Shown here: positions 7,866-16,681 of the stretch, piece after piece
How the letters are laid out: every line of letters starts with the position of its first letter
Numbering within the stretch: the stretch's first letter is position 1
Assembly: GCF_047495495.1 (NCBI RefSeq)
Contig: NZ_CP179930.1
Coordinates: forward strand, 682,001 to 746,000
Origin: Zymobacter sp047495495
GTDB taxonomy: Bacteria; Pseudomonadota; Gammaproteobacteria; Pseudomonadales; Halomonadaceae
DNA: 64,000 nt
Direction of reading: 5' to 3'
The notes under the pieces: model-generated
Database searches by the model: none
What the model was told of the DNA's origin: nothing
The model's input: the letters and a program-made list of their open reading frames with translations, nothing else
Translations under genes and position numbers: made by a program

Positions 7866-8347
7866 TGAGTACGGGAGCTGTTCCTGAGCTGCGTGAGCGT
7901 TTCTGGGAGCGCTATTCGCTCGAAGAGATGACCGATGCCGAGTGGGAAGCGCTGTGCGATGGCTGCGGTCAGTGCTGCCAGATCAAGCTGGAAGACCCCG
8001 ACAGCGGCGAGCGGGCCATCACCGATGTGGTGTGTCGTTTGATGGATACCAAGACGGCGCGCTGCAGCGATTACGAAAACCGCTTTTCGCGTGTACCGGA
8101 GTGCCTGCAGCTCAGCCGTGACAAACTGGAAGAATACAGCTGGCTACCCAACAGTTGCGCGTATCGCCGCCTGTACGAACACCGTGCACTGGCCGGTTGG
8201 CACCCCCTGCGAGCGGGCAGCGACCGTCGCATGCGCGAGAAGGGCATCAGCGTTGCAGGACGCGTGTACTCGGAAGCCAATGTGACTGATGCTCAGCTGG
8301 ACGACCATATCATTGCTATCCTGCCGATTGCGCCATCGTTTCGATGA
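7865..8347 (+). CDS. ycgN: YcgN-family cysteine-cluster protein (UPF0260)
   Basis: A 160-residue protein carrying the zinc- or iron-binding cysteine cluster LCDGCGQCCQIKLED near residue 30-44, with further cysteines in VVCRLMD, RCSDYENRF and SCAYRRLYE. These positions define the YcgN/YkgJ-like family of unknown function. The length agrees with Escherichia coli YcgN (about 150). The ATG overlaps the ycgL TGA by one base (TGATG), showing translational coupling. A long imperfect hairpin (8386-8439) lies just downstream. Confidence 0.9.
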   Translation: MSTGAVPELRERFWERYSLEEMTDAEWEALCDGCGQCCQIKLEDPDSGERAITDVVCRLMDTKTARCSDYENRFSRVPECLQLSRDKLEEYSWLPNSCAYRRLYEHRALAGWHPLRAGSDRRMREKGISVAGRVYSEANVTDAQLDDHIIAILPIAPSFR

Positions 8348-8385
8348 GCGTTAAACGCCGAGACGTTTGTACCCGCAATGCCCCG

Positions 8386-8439
8386 GAGGGAGCCCGTGTT
8401 GTTTCGTGATGGAAAACGAAAACAGCGCGTGGCTCCCTC
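8386..8439. repeat. Extended 54-nt inverted repeat between ycgN and the CDF gene
   Basis: GAGGGAGCC (8386-8394) pairs perfectly with GGCTCCCTC (8431-8439). The inner arms also pair over about 11 bp (TTGTTTCGT-type against ACGAAAACA-type), so almost the whole 54 nt folds on itself. There is no T-run after it. It may be a 3' processing or stability structure, or a leader element of the next gene. Confidence 0.6.
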
Positions 8440-8552
8440 TGCGCTTTCCGATGCGCTTCATATACACTAGAGGCACTGTCACGACGACAGTACATCCCGC
8501 CTGACGACAAGCCGAACGGGATGCCGCATTTCCATAACCCTCTGGTGTCACC

Positions 8553-9464
8553 ATGAAGACCAGTCGCCTTGAGCAAAGACTGATCACCTACTCCACCCTG
8601 ATGATGTCCCTCGTCGCCATCGGCGGCCTCGGCTTTGGGGTGTACTCTGGATCGCATTCCATCCTCTTCGACGGTTACTTCTCGGTCATTGCCGTCGCCA
8701 TCAAACTGCTGATGTTCTTCATCGTTCGGCTCGTCGAGCGACAAACCAGCGACCGTTTCCAGTTCGGCTTCTGGCATCTTGAACCGATGGTACTGGTGCT
8801 AGAGGGCGCGTTCGTCTTCGTCATCGCTATCTACGCGCTGGTCAATGGCGTTATCGGTATCATTGGCGGTGGTCACGCCGTCGAGTTCGGTGCCGCGTCC
8901 GTATACGCTGTACTATTCACTGTGCTGAACGGTTCCTTCTTCTTTTACGTCCGCAACCGCAACCGAACGCTCAAATCACGCCTGATCCAATACGACAACG
9001 TGAGCTGGCTCGTCGATGCAATGCTGTCAGCAGGGCTGATGGTCAGCTTCCTGCTGGCGTGGTGGTTGCAGCAGACACAGTGGGCGTGGCTGTCGGTCTA
9101 TGTGGACCCGCTGTTGCTGGTACTGTTGGCGATTGCCATGTTCCCGATGGCGATGGAGATACTAATGCCGTCATTCCGCGAGGTGCTCGGGATGGCACCA
9201 GAACCGCTAGATGCACGCGTGCAGGAGAAAGTCTCGGCTATCGTTAAGCGCTACGGCTTTATTGGTTACGAAACCTACGTCGAGCAGCATGGCAGAGGGC
9301 GCTTCATCGAAATTCATATTCTGGTGCCCGATGACTACCACGTCGAAACCCTGAAGACGTTGGACGTTATTCGCCAAGAACTGGCCGATGCGCTCGGCAA
9401 GCCCTCACCGCACCGCTGGCTGACAATCTCCTTCACTTGTGATGAAAAATGGATGTCGCCTTGA
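8553..9464 (+). CDS. Cation diffusion facilitator (CDF) family transporter
   Basis: A 303-residue inner-membrane protein with about five to six hydrophobic helices followed by a cytoplasmic domain. Helix 2 carries SILFDGYFSVIA and helix 5 has WLVDAMLSAGL, each with an aspartate where CDF transporters bind the metal. The C-terminal 80 residues (ending HRWLTISFTCDEKW) resemble the ferredoxin-like cytoplasmic domain of the family. Substrate is probably a divalent metal exported by proton antiport, but the metal cannot be assigned. The first-helix HxxxD arrangement of classical zinc exporters is not obvious, so it is a divergent branch. No strong ribosome site is seen. Confidence 0.8.
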   Translation: MKTSRLEQRLITYSTLMMSLVAIGGLGFGVYSGSHSILFDGYFSVIAVAIKLLMFFIVRLVERQTSDRFQFGFWHLEPMVLVLEGAFVFVIAIYALVNGVIGIIGGGHAVEFGAASVYAVLFTVLNGSFFFYVRNRNRTLKSRLIQYDNVSWLVDAMLSAGLMVSFLLAWWLQQTQWAWLSVYVDPLLLVLLAIAMFPMAMEILMPSFREVLGMAPEPLDARVQEKVSAIVKRYGFIGYETYVEQHGRGRFIEIHILVPDDYHVETLKTLDVIRQELADALGKPSPHRWLTISFTCDEKWMSP

Positions 9465-9494
9465 GTCCGGTAGGCGGATAGGTTACCCCTCCAT

Positions 9495-9535
9495 GACAAC
9501 GCCCATGTCGTCGACCTGACGGCATGGGCGTTGTC
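9495..9535 (+). terminator. Hairpin after CDF gene
   Basis: GACAACGCCCATG (9495-9507) pairs without mismatch with CATGGGCGTTGTC (9523-9535), 30 bp after the stop. No T-run follows, so termination efficiency is uncertain. Confidence 0.55.
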
Positions 9536-9654
9536 GTATGGTGAAGATGTCCGAGAAAAGGCCGCAGAGGAAAGGCATCGGGTGTCACGCAGCGTTTTGC
9601 CTCTGCACCGCCTTTCTTATCGTGTATAGCCTGCGCTTATGTCTCTCTATCTGT

Positions 9655-10638
9655 TTAGTAATACGCGAAGGGATGAGGCAGGTTGGTCGGCATATAGTGC
9701 AGCAGATACCCCCCCTTGAAGATCAGATAAGCCGACACCTGTGACAGCACATGCAGGCCTAGCATGATACGCAGTGATACACCTGCGGCGCGTAGCGTGC
9801 CGAATATCCCACAGCAAACCAGCATGGCAATGGCATTAGTGGTGAGCAATGACGAGGACAGCAGCATCACGACGATCGAACTCAGCGCGACGCCGAAATA
9901 GCCTGTGTTCGTGTCGATGCGCCGAAACAGGTCGGTGATGATCGCCATGCCGATGACCAACGGTACCTTGGAAAGTATCAGGTACGTCAGCTCGTACGGT
10001 ATCGTGTCATGGCTGTAGGCCAGTAACGGGGCGATGCTCAGTATCACGGGTGAGAAGAACAGCAACGCCAGCACCAGAGTGAGCAGAACGATGGCTGATT
10101 TGAACTGCCGTGCCGCCCAGCGATCCCAGATGACCCCGACTATTGCGAACATGACCAGCCCCCACTTTGATATCAGCGGATAGAGCACGTTCATCAGGTT
10201 GGTGCCGTAGTCGAGGAGGGAGTCGGGCGGCGTCAGCAAGAACAGGTTGTAGGCACAGATCAGCGTAACGACGATGGCCATGTAAGCTGACGAGGATGTT
10301 GGTCGTCGTGCGTGGAGGAACGCCGCCAGGACGGCTGATTCATCACGGGGCGCGGAGGCAAGGTTAGCGCGGACGAGCGGCCAAATCAGGCACAGCACCG
10401 TGCCGACGATTAGGCCCGGCACGGTAAGGCCGACGGTGGCACGGATCATTGGTGAACAAAGGCCCATCGACGCAGGTAGGGCTTTCTGCACGAAGGCCGC
10501 CAATGGTGCGGCATGCCAGTAGTAGACCGCGAGCAGGACAGACAGTGTTATTCCACCCGCGTACAGCCTCATATGATGCGATGCAGGAGAGGCTTGATTA
10601 CTCATAGAACGTGTATCCCTATAGATGGCGGTATTCAC
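9655..10638 (-). CDS. Uncharacterised polytopic membrane protein
   Basis: A 327-residue protein with about eight hydrophobic segments and no signature I recognise. Helices lie near MRLYAGGITLSVLLAVYYWHA, VPGLIVGTVLCLIWPL, YMAIVVTLICAYNLFLL, WGLVMFAIVGVIWD, SAIVLLTLVLALLFFSP and towards the C-terminus. The start is a GTG whose first four bases overlap the TGA of the upstream gene (GTGA), implying translational coupling. An ATG 11 codons later is an alternative. Coupling to the upstream soluble-looking gene suggests the two products act together. That neighbour has a paralogue at 18059-18682 without such a membrane partner. Confidence 0.6.
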   Translation of the reverse strand: MNTAIYRDTRSMSNQASPASHHMRLYAGGITLSVLLAVYYWHAAPLAAFVQKALPASMGLCSPMIRATVGLTVPGLIVGTVLCLIWPLVRANLASAPRDESAVLAAFLHARRPTSSSAYMAIVVTLICAYNLFLLTPPDSLLDYGTNLMNVLYPLISKWGLVMFAIVGVIWDRWAARQFKSAIVLLTLVLALLFFSPVILSIAPLLAYSHDTIPYELTYLILSKVPLVIGMAIITDLFRRIDTNTGYFGVALSSIVVMLLSSSLLTTNAIAMLVCCGIFGTLRAAGVSLRIMLGLHVLSQVSAYLIFKGGYLLHYMPTNLPHPFAYY

Positions 10639-11270
10639 TGCGCGGCCGGCTGAAGCATGTCACTTAGGCGCGTCAGGCCGTTCTGCAGCGCCATCTCTAT
10701 GGCGTAGTCAATGATGTGGGTGTTGTTGTTCTCATTGTAGGGCAGACATTCGCTGAAGCCGCGCTCGCCATGGATGATGCAATTGCCCTGTTGGCGTACC
10801 ACACTGACCTGTCGCCACGGGAAAAACACGACTTCGGGATCCTTGAACAGCTTCTTACGACTGATATGGATTCCTTCATCGCTGACCATCGACCCACCAA
10901 CCACATAGCGCTCACCTGCGCGGAGCCCTTCCAGCAGGCGTGTCAAAATCTCAATGCCTGCCATCTGCCAGATCGTGTCGACGATAGTGCTGTATACCGC
11001 TTTACGGCGGGTGCGGATCGTCATGGGGCGGCGTTTTTGGCGATCGTCTAGATGGATATCATAGGTTGTACCGGTTGGAATGCCGTTGTAGATGTGGCGC
11101 GTACCGCCCCAACCTGTGGAGACGATGTCGCTGAAGCGCACGAAGCGGCCTCTCCATTGCACGCCTTCCTGCGTGATGGTCAGCGTGCTTCTGAATATTA
11201 AACCTATCTTCACTTCATATATTGGCGTCTGCGTGGCGGGGGCCGGGGACGGTGTGGCGTTATCGGTCAT
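10635..11270 (-). CDS. Uncharacterised protein, paralogue of the gene at 18059-18682
   Basis: A 211-residue protein of unknown function without transmembrane segments. After a Pro-rich leader it reads KIGLIFRSTLTIT..G..W..RF..F.DI...GWGG...IY.GIPTGT.Y, matching the protein at 18059-18682 nearly position for position. Further shared blocks are RRKAVY.TIV and a C-terminal HG....LPY.. pattern. The beta-rich start, with a hydrophobic strand followed by a polar turn, resembles a pleckstrin-like bacterial domain, but this is a guess. It overlaps the downstream membrane protein gene by 4 bp. The region upstream is AT-rich, unlike the flanking core genes. Confidence 0.65.
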   Translation of the reverse strand: MTDNATPSPAPATQTPIYEVKIGLIFRSTLTITQEGVQWRGRFVRFSDIVSTGWGGTRHIYNGIPTGTTYDIHLDDRQKRRPMTIRTRRKAVYSTIVDTIWQMAGIEILTRLLEGLRAGERYVVGGSMVSDEGIHISRKKLFKDPEVVFFPWRQVSVVRQQGNCIIHGERGFSECLPYNENNNTHIIDYAIEMALQNGLTRLSDMLQPAAQ

Positions 11271-11700
11271 ACGGCGGTATCTCTAGGCGATAATTAATAA
11301 AAGCAGATCGTGGTTCGCCACGTGTGCGCAATAATGATCACAATAATTAAGAACGTATTCTAAAATGTGTAGCATTATAATAACGAGCGAGACCCAGACA
11401 GTGGGTTGCGGATAATAACCCGGCAACAGATAGGCGGTATTCTAGCGGAACGCCAGTGCCAATGATATGCGTCATTGTGGCAGAACAAGTACATTGGTGG
11501 GAATGTTAGTGGGATTATGCAAACAGGCCTTATTACTGTTGTATAAATAAGGATGACAATAAGTGCTTGATAAAGGCACGTGCCAAAGCCGCTGCCGTGA
11601 GAGTGGTCACTTCAAGAATACGTGTTATCACGAGTAACAATTCAGAACAGGCTAAAAAGCCTTCCCGAGTGGGAAGGCAAGGTGAGGTACACAAAGGGGC
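11271..11700. other. AT-rich intergenic region
   Basis: This 430-bp stretch holds the promoter of the leftward gene at 10635-11270, AT-rich DNA (about 11285-11400) and, near its right end, the metQ terminator. A palindrome GGCACGTGCC is at 11575-11584. No gene is supported. Confidence 0.5.
11653..11678 (-). terminator. Intrinsic terminator of the metNIQ operon
   Basis: On the minus strand GCCTTCCC (11671-11678) and GGGAAGGC (11659-11666) form an 8-bp stem with a 4-nt loop. TTTTT follows at 11658-11654. It lies just downstream of metQ. Confidence 0.9.
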
Positions 11701-12537
11701 TTACTGCTGTTGGAGTTCCGGAGGCAGGTTCCAGAAATCATTGGCATTGTGGGTGATGACATACTGTTTGAAGTCGTTAGAAAGATACGCTTGCTTGATC
11801 TCTTCAGCCCACTTCGTCTTCTCGTTGCCAGCCTTGACGGCCACGACCAGATATAGATTATCGATCAGGTCTTCGCGCAGCAGGCTCTTGCTCTGATCAA
11901 CCTGGGAGGCATAGGCCACGCTGCCGGGAATAACGGCATAGTCGACGTCCTGCAGCGTCCTCGGAATATTCGCTGAATCCATCTCGACGATGTCAATCTG
12001 CTTGAGGTTGTCGGCGATGTCATTGCGCGTCAGCAGCACCGGGTTAGCATCGGCCTTCAGTTTTATCCAGCCTGCTTTCTCAAGCAGACGGTAGGCGCGC
12101 GAGGTGTTGGAAGGATCCTGTGGAATCGCGATCTTGGCATGGGCGCCAATGTCGTTCAGAGATGCATGACGCGTCGAGAAAATGGCGGCGGCCACGGTTG
12201 GAATGCGCACCAGCGGCGTCAGGTCAGCACCGCGCTGGGTGTTGAACGTGTTCAAGTATGCGGTGTGCTGATCCACATTGAAGTCTACAGAGCCTTCGTT
12301 GATGGCCACATCGGATTCCAGCAGCCCCGTGAAGTTCACGTGCTTCACCGTATAGCCTTTCTGCTGCAAAATCGGCTCTACCGCGGAAATGAACAGCTCG
12401 CTGTACGGTCCCGGTGAGATTCCCATCGTAATGTCATTCTTGTCGCTGCCGACAGGGGCTTTGTCGTGGCCACAGCCAGCAAGGGCAAAGGGAACCAGTA
12501 CGGCGGCCAGTGATGCACCAAGCAGATAGGTCTTCAT
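11701..12537 (-). CDS. metQ: Methionine ABC transporter substrate-binding lipoprotein
   Basis: A 278-residue MetQ/NlpA-family lipoprotein. The signal peptide ends in the lipobox LAGC at residues 19-22, so Cys22 is lipidated after cleavage. The mature part has the family features ITMGISPGPYSEL, VNFTGLLESDVAI, VDFNVDQHTAYL and a DVDYAVIPGSVAY motif near the ligand cleft. It delivers D/L-methionine to the MetI-MetN transporter. It is the last gene of metN-metI-metQ, 14 bp after metI, with a terminator directly downstream. The upstream M20 hydrolase gene is in the same run. Confidence 0.92.
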   Translation of the reverse strand: MKTYLLGASLAAVLVPFALAGCGHDKAPVGSDKNDITMGISPGPYSELFISAVEPILQQKGYTVKHVNFTGLLESDVAINEGSVDFNVDQHTAYLNTFNTQRGADLTPLVRIPTVAAAIFSTRHASLNDIGAHAKIAIPQDPSNTSRAYRLLEKAGWIKLKADANPVLLTRNDIADNLKQIDIVEMDSANIPRTLQDVDYAVIPGSVAYASQVDQSKSLLREDLIDNLYLVVAVKAGNEKTKWAEEIKQAYLSNDFKQYVITHNANDFWNLPPELQQQ

Positions 12538-12551
12538 GATCGTTATTCCTC

Positions 12552-13208
12552 TCAGTTCCCTTTGAAGTATCGGGATAGGGCATTGCCCAGTGATTGTAGT
12601 AGCTGTACGACGATGATCAGTGTGACGACCGTGATGATCATCGCGACGTTGTCGAAACGCTGGTAGCCATAGCTGATCGCCAAGTCACCGATACCGCCGC
12701 CCCCGATGGCGCCGGCCATCGCCGTGGCACCGATTAGGGTGATGATCGACGTGGTGTAGCTCAGAGCGATCGAGGGGCTGGCTTCGGGCAGCATAAAGTG
12801 CCAGATGATCTGGAAGGTGGTCGCTCCCATGGCATCGGCGGCTTCGATAATGCCGGTGTTGATCTCCAGCAGAGAGTTTTCCAGCAGGCGTGCGATATAA
12901 GGCGTGATGAAGAGGGTCAGTGGCACAATCGCCGCCGTCGAGCCGATCGAGCTGCCGACAATCAGATGTGTTAGCGGTATCACGGCGATCATCAGTATGA
13001 GCGAGGGCAGTGAGCGCAGGATATTGATGATGGTGCTGATGACCGTATATAGCGGAACGTTCTGCTTCAGCCCCAGTGGGCGCGTCAGGATCAGGATCAA
13101 GGCCAGCCCCATGCCCAGCACCGCGCCGATCGCGAACGATACGCCGGTCATGAAGAGGGTCTGGTAGGCCGACTGCAGGAAAAGTCCGGTGGTGATGTTA
13201 GTCGTCAT
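12552..13208 (-). CDS. metI: Methionine ABC transporter permease
   Basis: A 218-residue inner-membrane permease with five predicted helices. It carries the BPD-transporter EAA loop EAADAMGATTFQIIWHFMLPEASP, which docks on the ATPase, and the characteristic GAIGGGGIGDLAISYGYQRF segment of MetI. Length equals that of Escherichia coli MetI (217). The start overlaps the 3' end of metN by 11 bp, showing tight coupling. Role: membrane channel for methionine uptake. Confidence 0.95.
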   Translation of the reverse strand: MTTNITTGLFLQSAYQTLFMTGVSFAIGAVLGMGLALILILTRPLGLKQNVPLYTVISTIINILRSLPSLILMIAVIPLTHLIVGSSIGSTAAIVPLTLFITPYIARLLENSLLEINTGIIEAADAMGATTFQIIWHFMLPEASPSIALSYTTSIITLIGATAMAGAIGGGGIGDLAISYGYQRFDNVAMIITVVTLIIVVQLLQSLGNALSRYFKGN

Positions 13209-14238
13209 GCTGGAACTCCCGAGGGTCGATCTGTACCGCTTTTATGTCCTGCGATGAAAGGTACTCAAGTGCATTGGCGATCTCCTGTTCCTGACCTTTT
13301 AAGATCACGAACATGTGGCCGATGATGTCGCCTTGGATATCGATCATGTTGGCGAAGATGATGCTGAGTTCGACGTCACCGCGGCGAATAAGCTGGGTCA
13401 GTGCCTGCTCGTTGGCGGTCGGATTGAGAAATTCCAGCCGGTAGAGGTGGTCGGCGTCAGTCTGTGACAGTGATCTGAACACGGTCACCGGCAGTTTCTG
13501 ATTGATAATGGCATTAACGAATTGGCGCGTTACCGGGTGCGTGGGTGCCTTGAACAAGGCGGGGGTTTTGCCCTGTTCGACCACGCGGCCACCGCTCATC
13601 ACCGCCAAGCTGTGGCACGCATAAGTGACCACGCTCATCTCGTGTGTGACGATAACAATAGTGACGCCGTGTTCCCGATTAATCCTTTTCAGCAGGTCGA
13701 GAATGGAGCGCGTCGTCTGTGGGTCCAGCGCTGAGGTGGCTTCGTCGCACAGCAGGATATCCGGCCTGTTGGTAAGCGCGCGCGCAATACCCACGCGCTG
13801 CTTTTGGCCGCCGGACAGAGCACGCGGGTAAACATCTTTCTTATCCTTCAATCCCACGTAGTCGAGCAGGTCATCGACGATCTTCCTGCGCTTTGATTTT
13901 TTGACCCCGTTGAGTACCAGCGGCAGGCCGACGTTCTCGGCCACGGTGCGGTTTTCCAGCAGGTTGAAGTGCTGGAAGACCATACCGATCTTCTTCTTCT
14001 GTTGTCGCACGGCCTGCGGTGAGGCCTGAGTGAGGTCGCGTCCGTCGATGAACACGCTGCCACTGGTCGGTGTTTCCAGCGCATTAATCAGGCGTACCAG
14101 CGTGCTCTTGCCCGCACCGCTGTGACCGATAAGACCAAATATCTCGCCTTTGGGGATATCGAGGGTGATGTCATCCAGTGCCAGAACATTGTTCTGCCTC
14201 TGCGAGAATGACTTCGTTATGTGCTGAAATCTGATCAT
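13198..14238 (-). CDS. metN: Methionine ABC transporter ATP-binding protein
   Basis: A 346-residue ABC ATPase. It has Walker A GHSGAGKST, Q-loop VFQHFNLL, signature ALSGGQKQRVGIARAL, Walker B ILLCDEATSALD and switch His in IVTHEM. The C-terminal ~100 residues form the NIL/ACT-like domain through which methionine inhibits transport; the sequence VELSIIFANMIDIQGDIIGHMFV is typical. I chose the ATG at 14238 because the protein then begins MIRFQHITKSF, as in relatives. Upstream in-frame codons have no family counterpart. It starts 13 bp after the M20 hydrolase gene. Confidence 0.95.
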   Translation of the reverse strand: MIRFQHITKSFSQRQNNVLALDDITLDIPKGEIFGLIGHSGAGKSTLVRLINALETPTSGSVFIDGRDLTQASPQAVRQQKKKIGMVFQHFNLLENRTVAENVGLPLVLNGVKKSKRRKIVDDLLDYVGLKDKKDVYPRALSGGQKQRVGIARALTNRPDILLCDEATSALDPQTTRSILDLLKRINREHGVTIVIVTHEMSVVTYACHSLAVMSGGRVVEQGKTPALFKAPTHPVTRQFVNAIINQKLPVTVFRSLSQTDADHLYRLEFLNPTANEQALTQLIRRGDVELSIIFANMIDIQGDIIGHMFVILKGQEQEIANALEYLSSQDIKAVQIDPREFQHDD

Positions 14239-14251
14239 TTCGTCTTCTCTG

Positions 14252-15448
14252 TCACTTTGCCTGCTGTGCCTCGAGCACATGCCGATGGGCGGCGGTAATG
14301 GACGTCAGCAGTGAAGGCGTCTGGATAAGCTCGATGGCTGTCAGGGCCAGTACTCGTGCACCTAGACCGATGCTGTCCAGTCCCTTGCGACTCTTGGCAG
14401 CCTCTCTTGAGTCTAGTGAATGCAGCACGATTGGCGTGTCCGAAATGCTGATCATGGGCTGAATCGTTGGTACGAGCTGGCTGACGTTGCCCACATCGCT
14501 GGAACCGTAGCCTTCGTTCACCGGTTTTTCTTCGAGCGTCTGGCCGTACAGTGCAAGGTTGCGGGCATAGACATCATCGAATTCACGGATGATCAGCGTG
14601 TTATCCAGTTTGTTGTCATATTTGTCGAAGAAGGCTGACGCGCCTGTTGCCAGCGCTGCGCCCTGCACGATATTGCGGAACCGTTCGGTCATGGCATTCA
14701 GCACCGGACGTGTTTCGGCTCGGAGAAAAAACTTGGCACTGGCGTGCTCGGGAATGATGTTGGGGGCGGAACCGCCATCGGTGATGATGCCGTGAACGCG
14801 TGCTCCCGGCGGCAACTGCTGACGCCAAGCATTGACGCCATTGAAGACCTGAATGACGGCATCCAGCGCATTGATGCCTGCTTCAGGCCGGGCTGCGGCG
14901 TGAGCGGCCTTACCAACGAACTGCACATCCACCATGTCCACCGCCAGAGAGGGCGAGGTGCGGGTGTGTCGATAGCCGGGGTGAGCGCACAGCGCTGCAT
15001 CGACATCGTCGAAGAAGCCCGCCTTCACGAAACTGTCTTTGGCCCAGCCGTGTTCACCGCCTTCCTCGCCCGGTGTACCGTATACCCGGACTTCACCACC
15101 GATCTCGTCGATGACATGGCGCAGCGCACTGGCGGCCAGCGATGATGTGGTGCCGAATAGGTTATGACCGCAGGCATGGCCGATATCGGGCAAGGCATCA
15201 TACTCGGCAAGAAACACGATGACGGGACCGGGCTTCGCGCTGGTGTAGCGGGCATCGAACGCGGTGCGATGGCCTGCCACCTCCTGCCGTACGGCAAACC
15301 CTTGCTGCTCCAGCAGAGCCACTAGGGTATCGCGGGCAAAGAACTCATGATTGCTGGTTTCAGGCGTTGCGTGGATCTGCAGTGCTGCCTGCTGGTAATC
15401 GTCTAAGAATGTCTCCACGAAGGTGTCGATTGCGTCGCGTAGTGCCAT
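14252..15448 (-). CDS. M20-family amidohydrolase (aminoacylase-like)
   Basis: A 398-residue zinc peptidase of the M20 family, amidohydrolase/aminoacylase-like branch. Metal-site motifs are EYDALPDIGHACGHN near residue 85-100, then GTPGEEGGEHG, the dimerisation-domain segment, and a final SSDVGNVS block with the last ligands. Such enzymes release amino acids from N-acyl or peptide derivatives. Being directly upstream of metNIQ on the same strand, it may act on N-acyl-methionine or related compounds, which is inference. I chose the ATG at 15448 (AAGGGA 8 bases upstream). Starts at 15457 and 15508 are possible. Confidence 0.82.
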   Translation of the reverse strand: MALRDAIDTFVETFLDDYQQAALQIHATPETSNHEFFARDTLVALLEQQGFAVRQEVAGHRTAFDARYTSAKPGPVIVFLAEYDALPDIGHACGHNLFGTTSSLAASALRHVIDEIGGEVRVYGTPGEEGGEHGWAKDSFVKAGFFDDVDAALCAHPGYRHTRTSPSLAVDMVDVQFVGKAAHAAARPEAGINALDAVIQVFNGVNAWRQQLPPGARVHGIITDGGSAPNIIPEHASAKFFLRAETRPVLNAMTERFRNIVQGAALATGASAFFDKYDNKLDNTLIIREFDDVYARNLALYGQTLEEKPVNEGYGSSDVGNVSQLVPTIQPMISISDTPIVLHSLDSREAAKSRKGLDSIGLGARVLALTAIELIQTPSLLTSITAAHRHVLEAQQAK

Positions 15449-15674
15449 CTGCCCCATCCCTTTGGTATTAATGTCAGGATCGTCGAATGTCGGTGCGCGC
15501 GACGCCATGACCGCGATAAGCGGTCATGGTCAGCAATCGCTATTTTTATGTGATGAAATAAAAAAATGCTGATCTGACGGCGTAGAACACGACGATATGA
15601 AATAAATAAAAAATTTAAGTGCGCGTTATTTACATATTCTTAAAACATATGATGTGGAGCGTCAATCGAGGGGC

Positions 15675-15701
15675 TAGACGCATATGATCTTAAGATATAA
15701 T
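15675..15701 (+). promoter_or_regulatory. Candidate promoter of an orphan transcript
   Basis: A perfect TATAAT at 15696-15701 is preceded by TAGACG at 15675-15680 with a 15-bp spacer. No gene starts nearby on this strand, but an intrinsic terminator follows at 15810-15850. Confidence 0.35.
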
Positions 15702-15707
15702 AGGTGC

Positions 15708-15850
15708 AGTGTTTCTTTTACATTCGTGATAAAGATTCATTGATGATAACGATGGGGGAATGGGCCGTTGCTTTGGTGAGGCGCGATGAAGACGGGAGTT
15801 GCTGCCACAGCACACGATGCGCCGCCGACGGTGCGCACGGTGCTTTTTTT
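15708..15850 (+). ncRNA. Candidate small RNA (about 140 nt)
   Basis: The interval runs from just after a consensus TATAAT to the T-run of a GC-rich hairpin (GCAC 15810 to GTGC 15843, followed by seven T). It has a purine-rich centre and no credible protein. I do not recognise an RNA family. The call rests only on promoter plus terminator spacing. Confidence 0.25.
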
Positions 15851-16306
15851 GTCAGGACTCCAGCAGGAAATAGGGCGCGATCGTCTTATTTATCTTCATT
15901 AAATAATAAGAATAGAGTCGTCGTATTACCTATGATTAGCGTCGGAATAATACGGCTATACAGGATATCGTTGATAATAAATGTCGCAGCAGTCAACGTA
16001 GGTAGGGTTACCTGCCTTGCGCGACGATGACATTTGGGCCGCGGCATGCGTGAAGGATCAGTGCCATATGTTCGGCTGCCATTGCTCGCGTAACGTCAGC
16101 CGCTATAGCGCGATGTGCCGCTGAGCGTTGTCTGATGGTCGGTGGGGGGCGTTGTTGGCATGCTCGCACGCCGCCCCGTTGAGAGGGCGGAAACGTGTCG
16201 GTGACACCGCTGGCTGGGCGTGGCGTAGTGCTGACGTGCTGTCGTCGCCGCCATGGAAAGCGGCGGGGCGATTGTCAGGAGTGCGGTGGGGCTGACAGAA
16301 CGGCTT

Positions 16307-16681
16307 TCAGGCTTGCTGGGCCTCGTCGTAGGCCGTCTGGGCGGCGATGATGGCATTCATGTTGTGTTCGGCCCAATGAGTGAGCACCGTGACGGTCTCC
16401 GTAAGCGTCTGTCCCAGTCTTGTCAGACTGTATTCAACCGTGACCGGTACGGTGGGCTGCACTTCGCGGTGAACCAGGCCATCGCGCTCAAGTCGACGCA
16501 GGGACTGCGTCAGCATCTTTTGTGAAATGCCCTGTATGTCGCGCCGCAGGCTGTTGAAGCGAACGGGTCCCTGTTCTAACCGATCCAGAATCAGCAAGGC
16601 CCATTTGTCGGCAAGCCGCCCCAGCACTTCTCGGGCTGGACAGCAGTCGTTGTAGATATCGTAGGTAAACCGTTCACTCAT
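16307..16681 (-). CDS. HxlR-family winged-helix transcriptional regulator
   Basis: A 124-residue HxlR/MarR-like regulator. The N-terminal CCPAREVLGRLADKWALLIL contains the conserved Cys used by several HxlR proteins to sense electrophiles or redox change. It is followed by the winged helix with RFNSLRRDI.GISQKMLTQSLRRLERDGLV and EYSLTRLG. It is divergent from the doxX gene, a common pairing in which the regulator controls the membrane quinone-reductase-like protein. The ATG at 16681 is preceded by AAGAGA; a GTG two codons upstream is possible. A Fur-box-like sequence is 91 bp upstream of its start. Confidence 0.88.
   Translation of the reverse strand: MSERFTYDIYNDCCPAREVLGRLADKWALLILDRLEQGPVRFNSLRRDIQGISQKMLTQSLRRLERDGLVHREVQPTVPVTVEYSLTRLGQTLTETVTVLTHWAEHNMNAIIAAQTAYDEAQQA

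Larger units (their letters stand above)
15449..16306. other. Long AT-rich intergenic region
   Basis: About 860 bp without a convincing protein gene. It includes the promoter of the M20-metNIQ operon on the left, AT-rich stretches (15540-15720 and 15890-15990), and a candidate short transcription unit with its own -10 box and terminator (15708-15850). The region 16030-16306 is GC-rich and may be the 3' untranslated tail of the hxlR gene. A 108-codon ORF at 15704 looks like chance. Confidence 0.4.

Noticed and set aside
15704..16030. 108-codon ORF in the gap before hxlR
   Set aside because: No ribosome site, odd composition, and it runs through a terminator hairpin.
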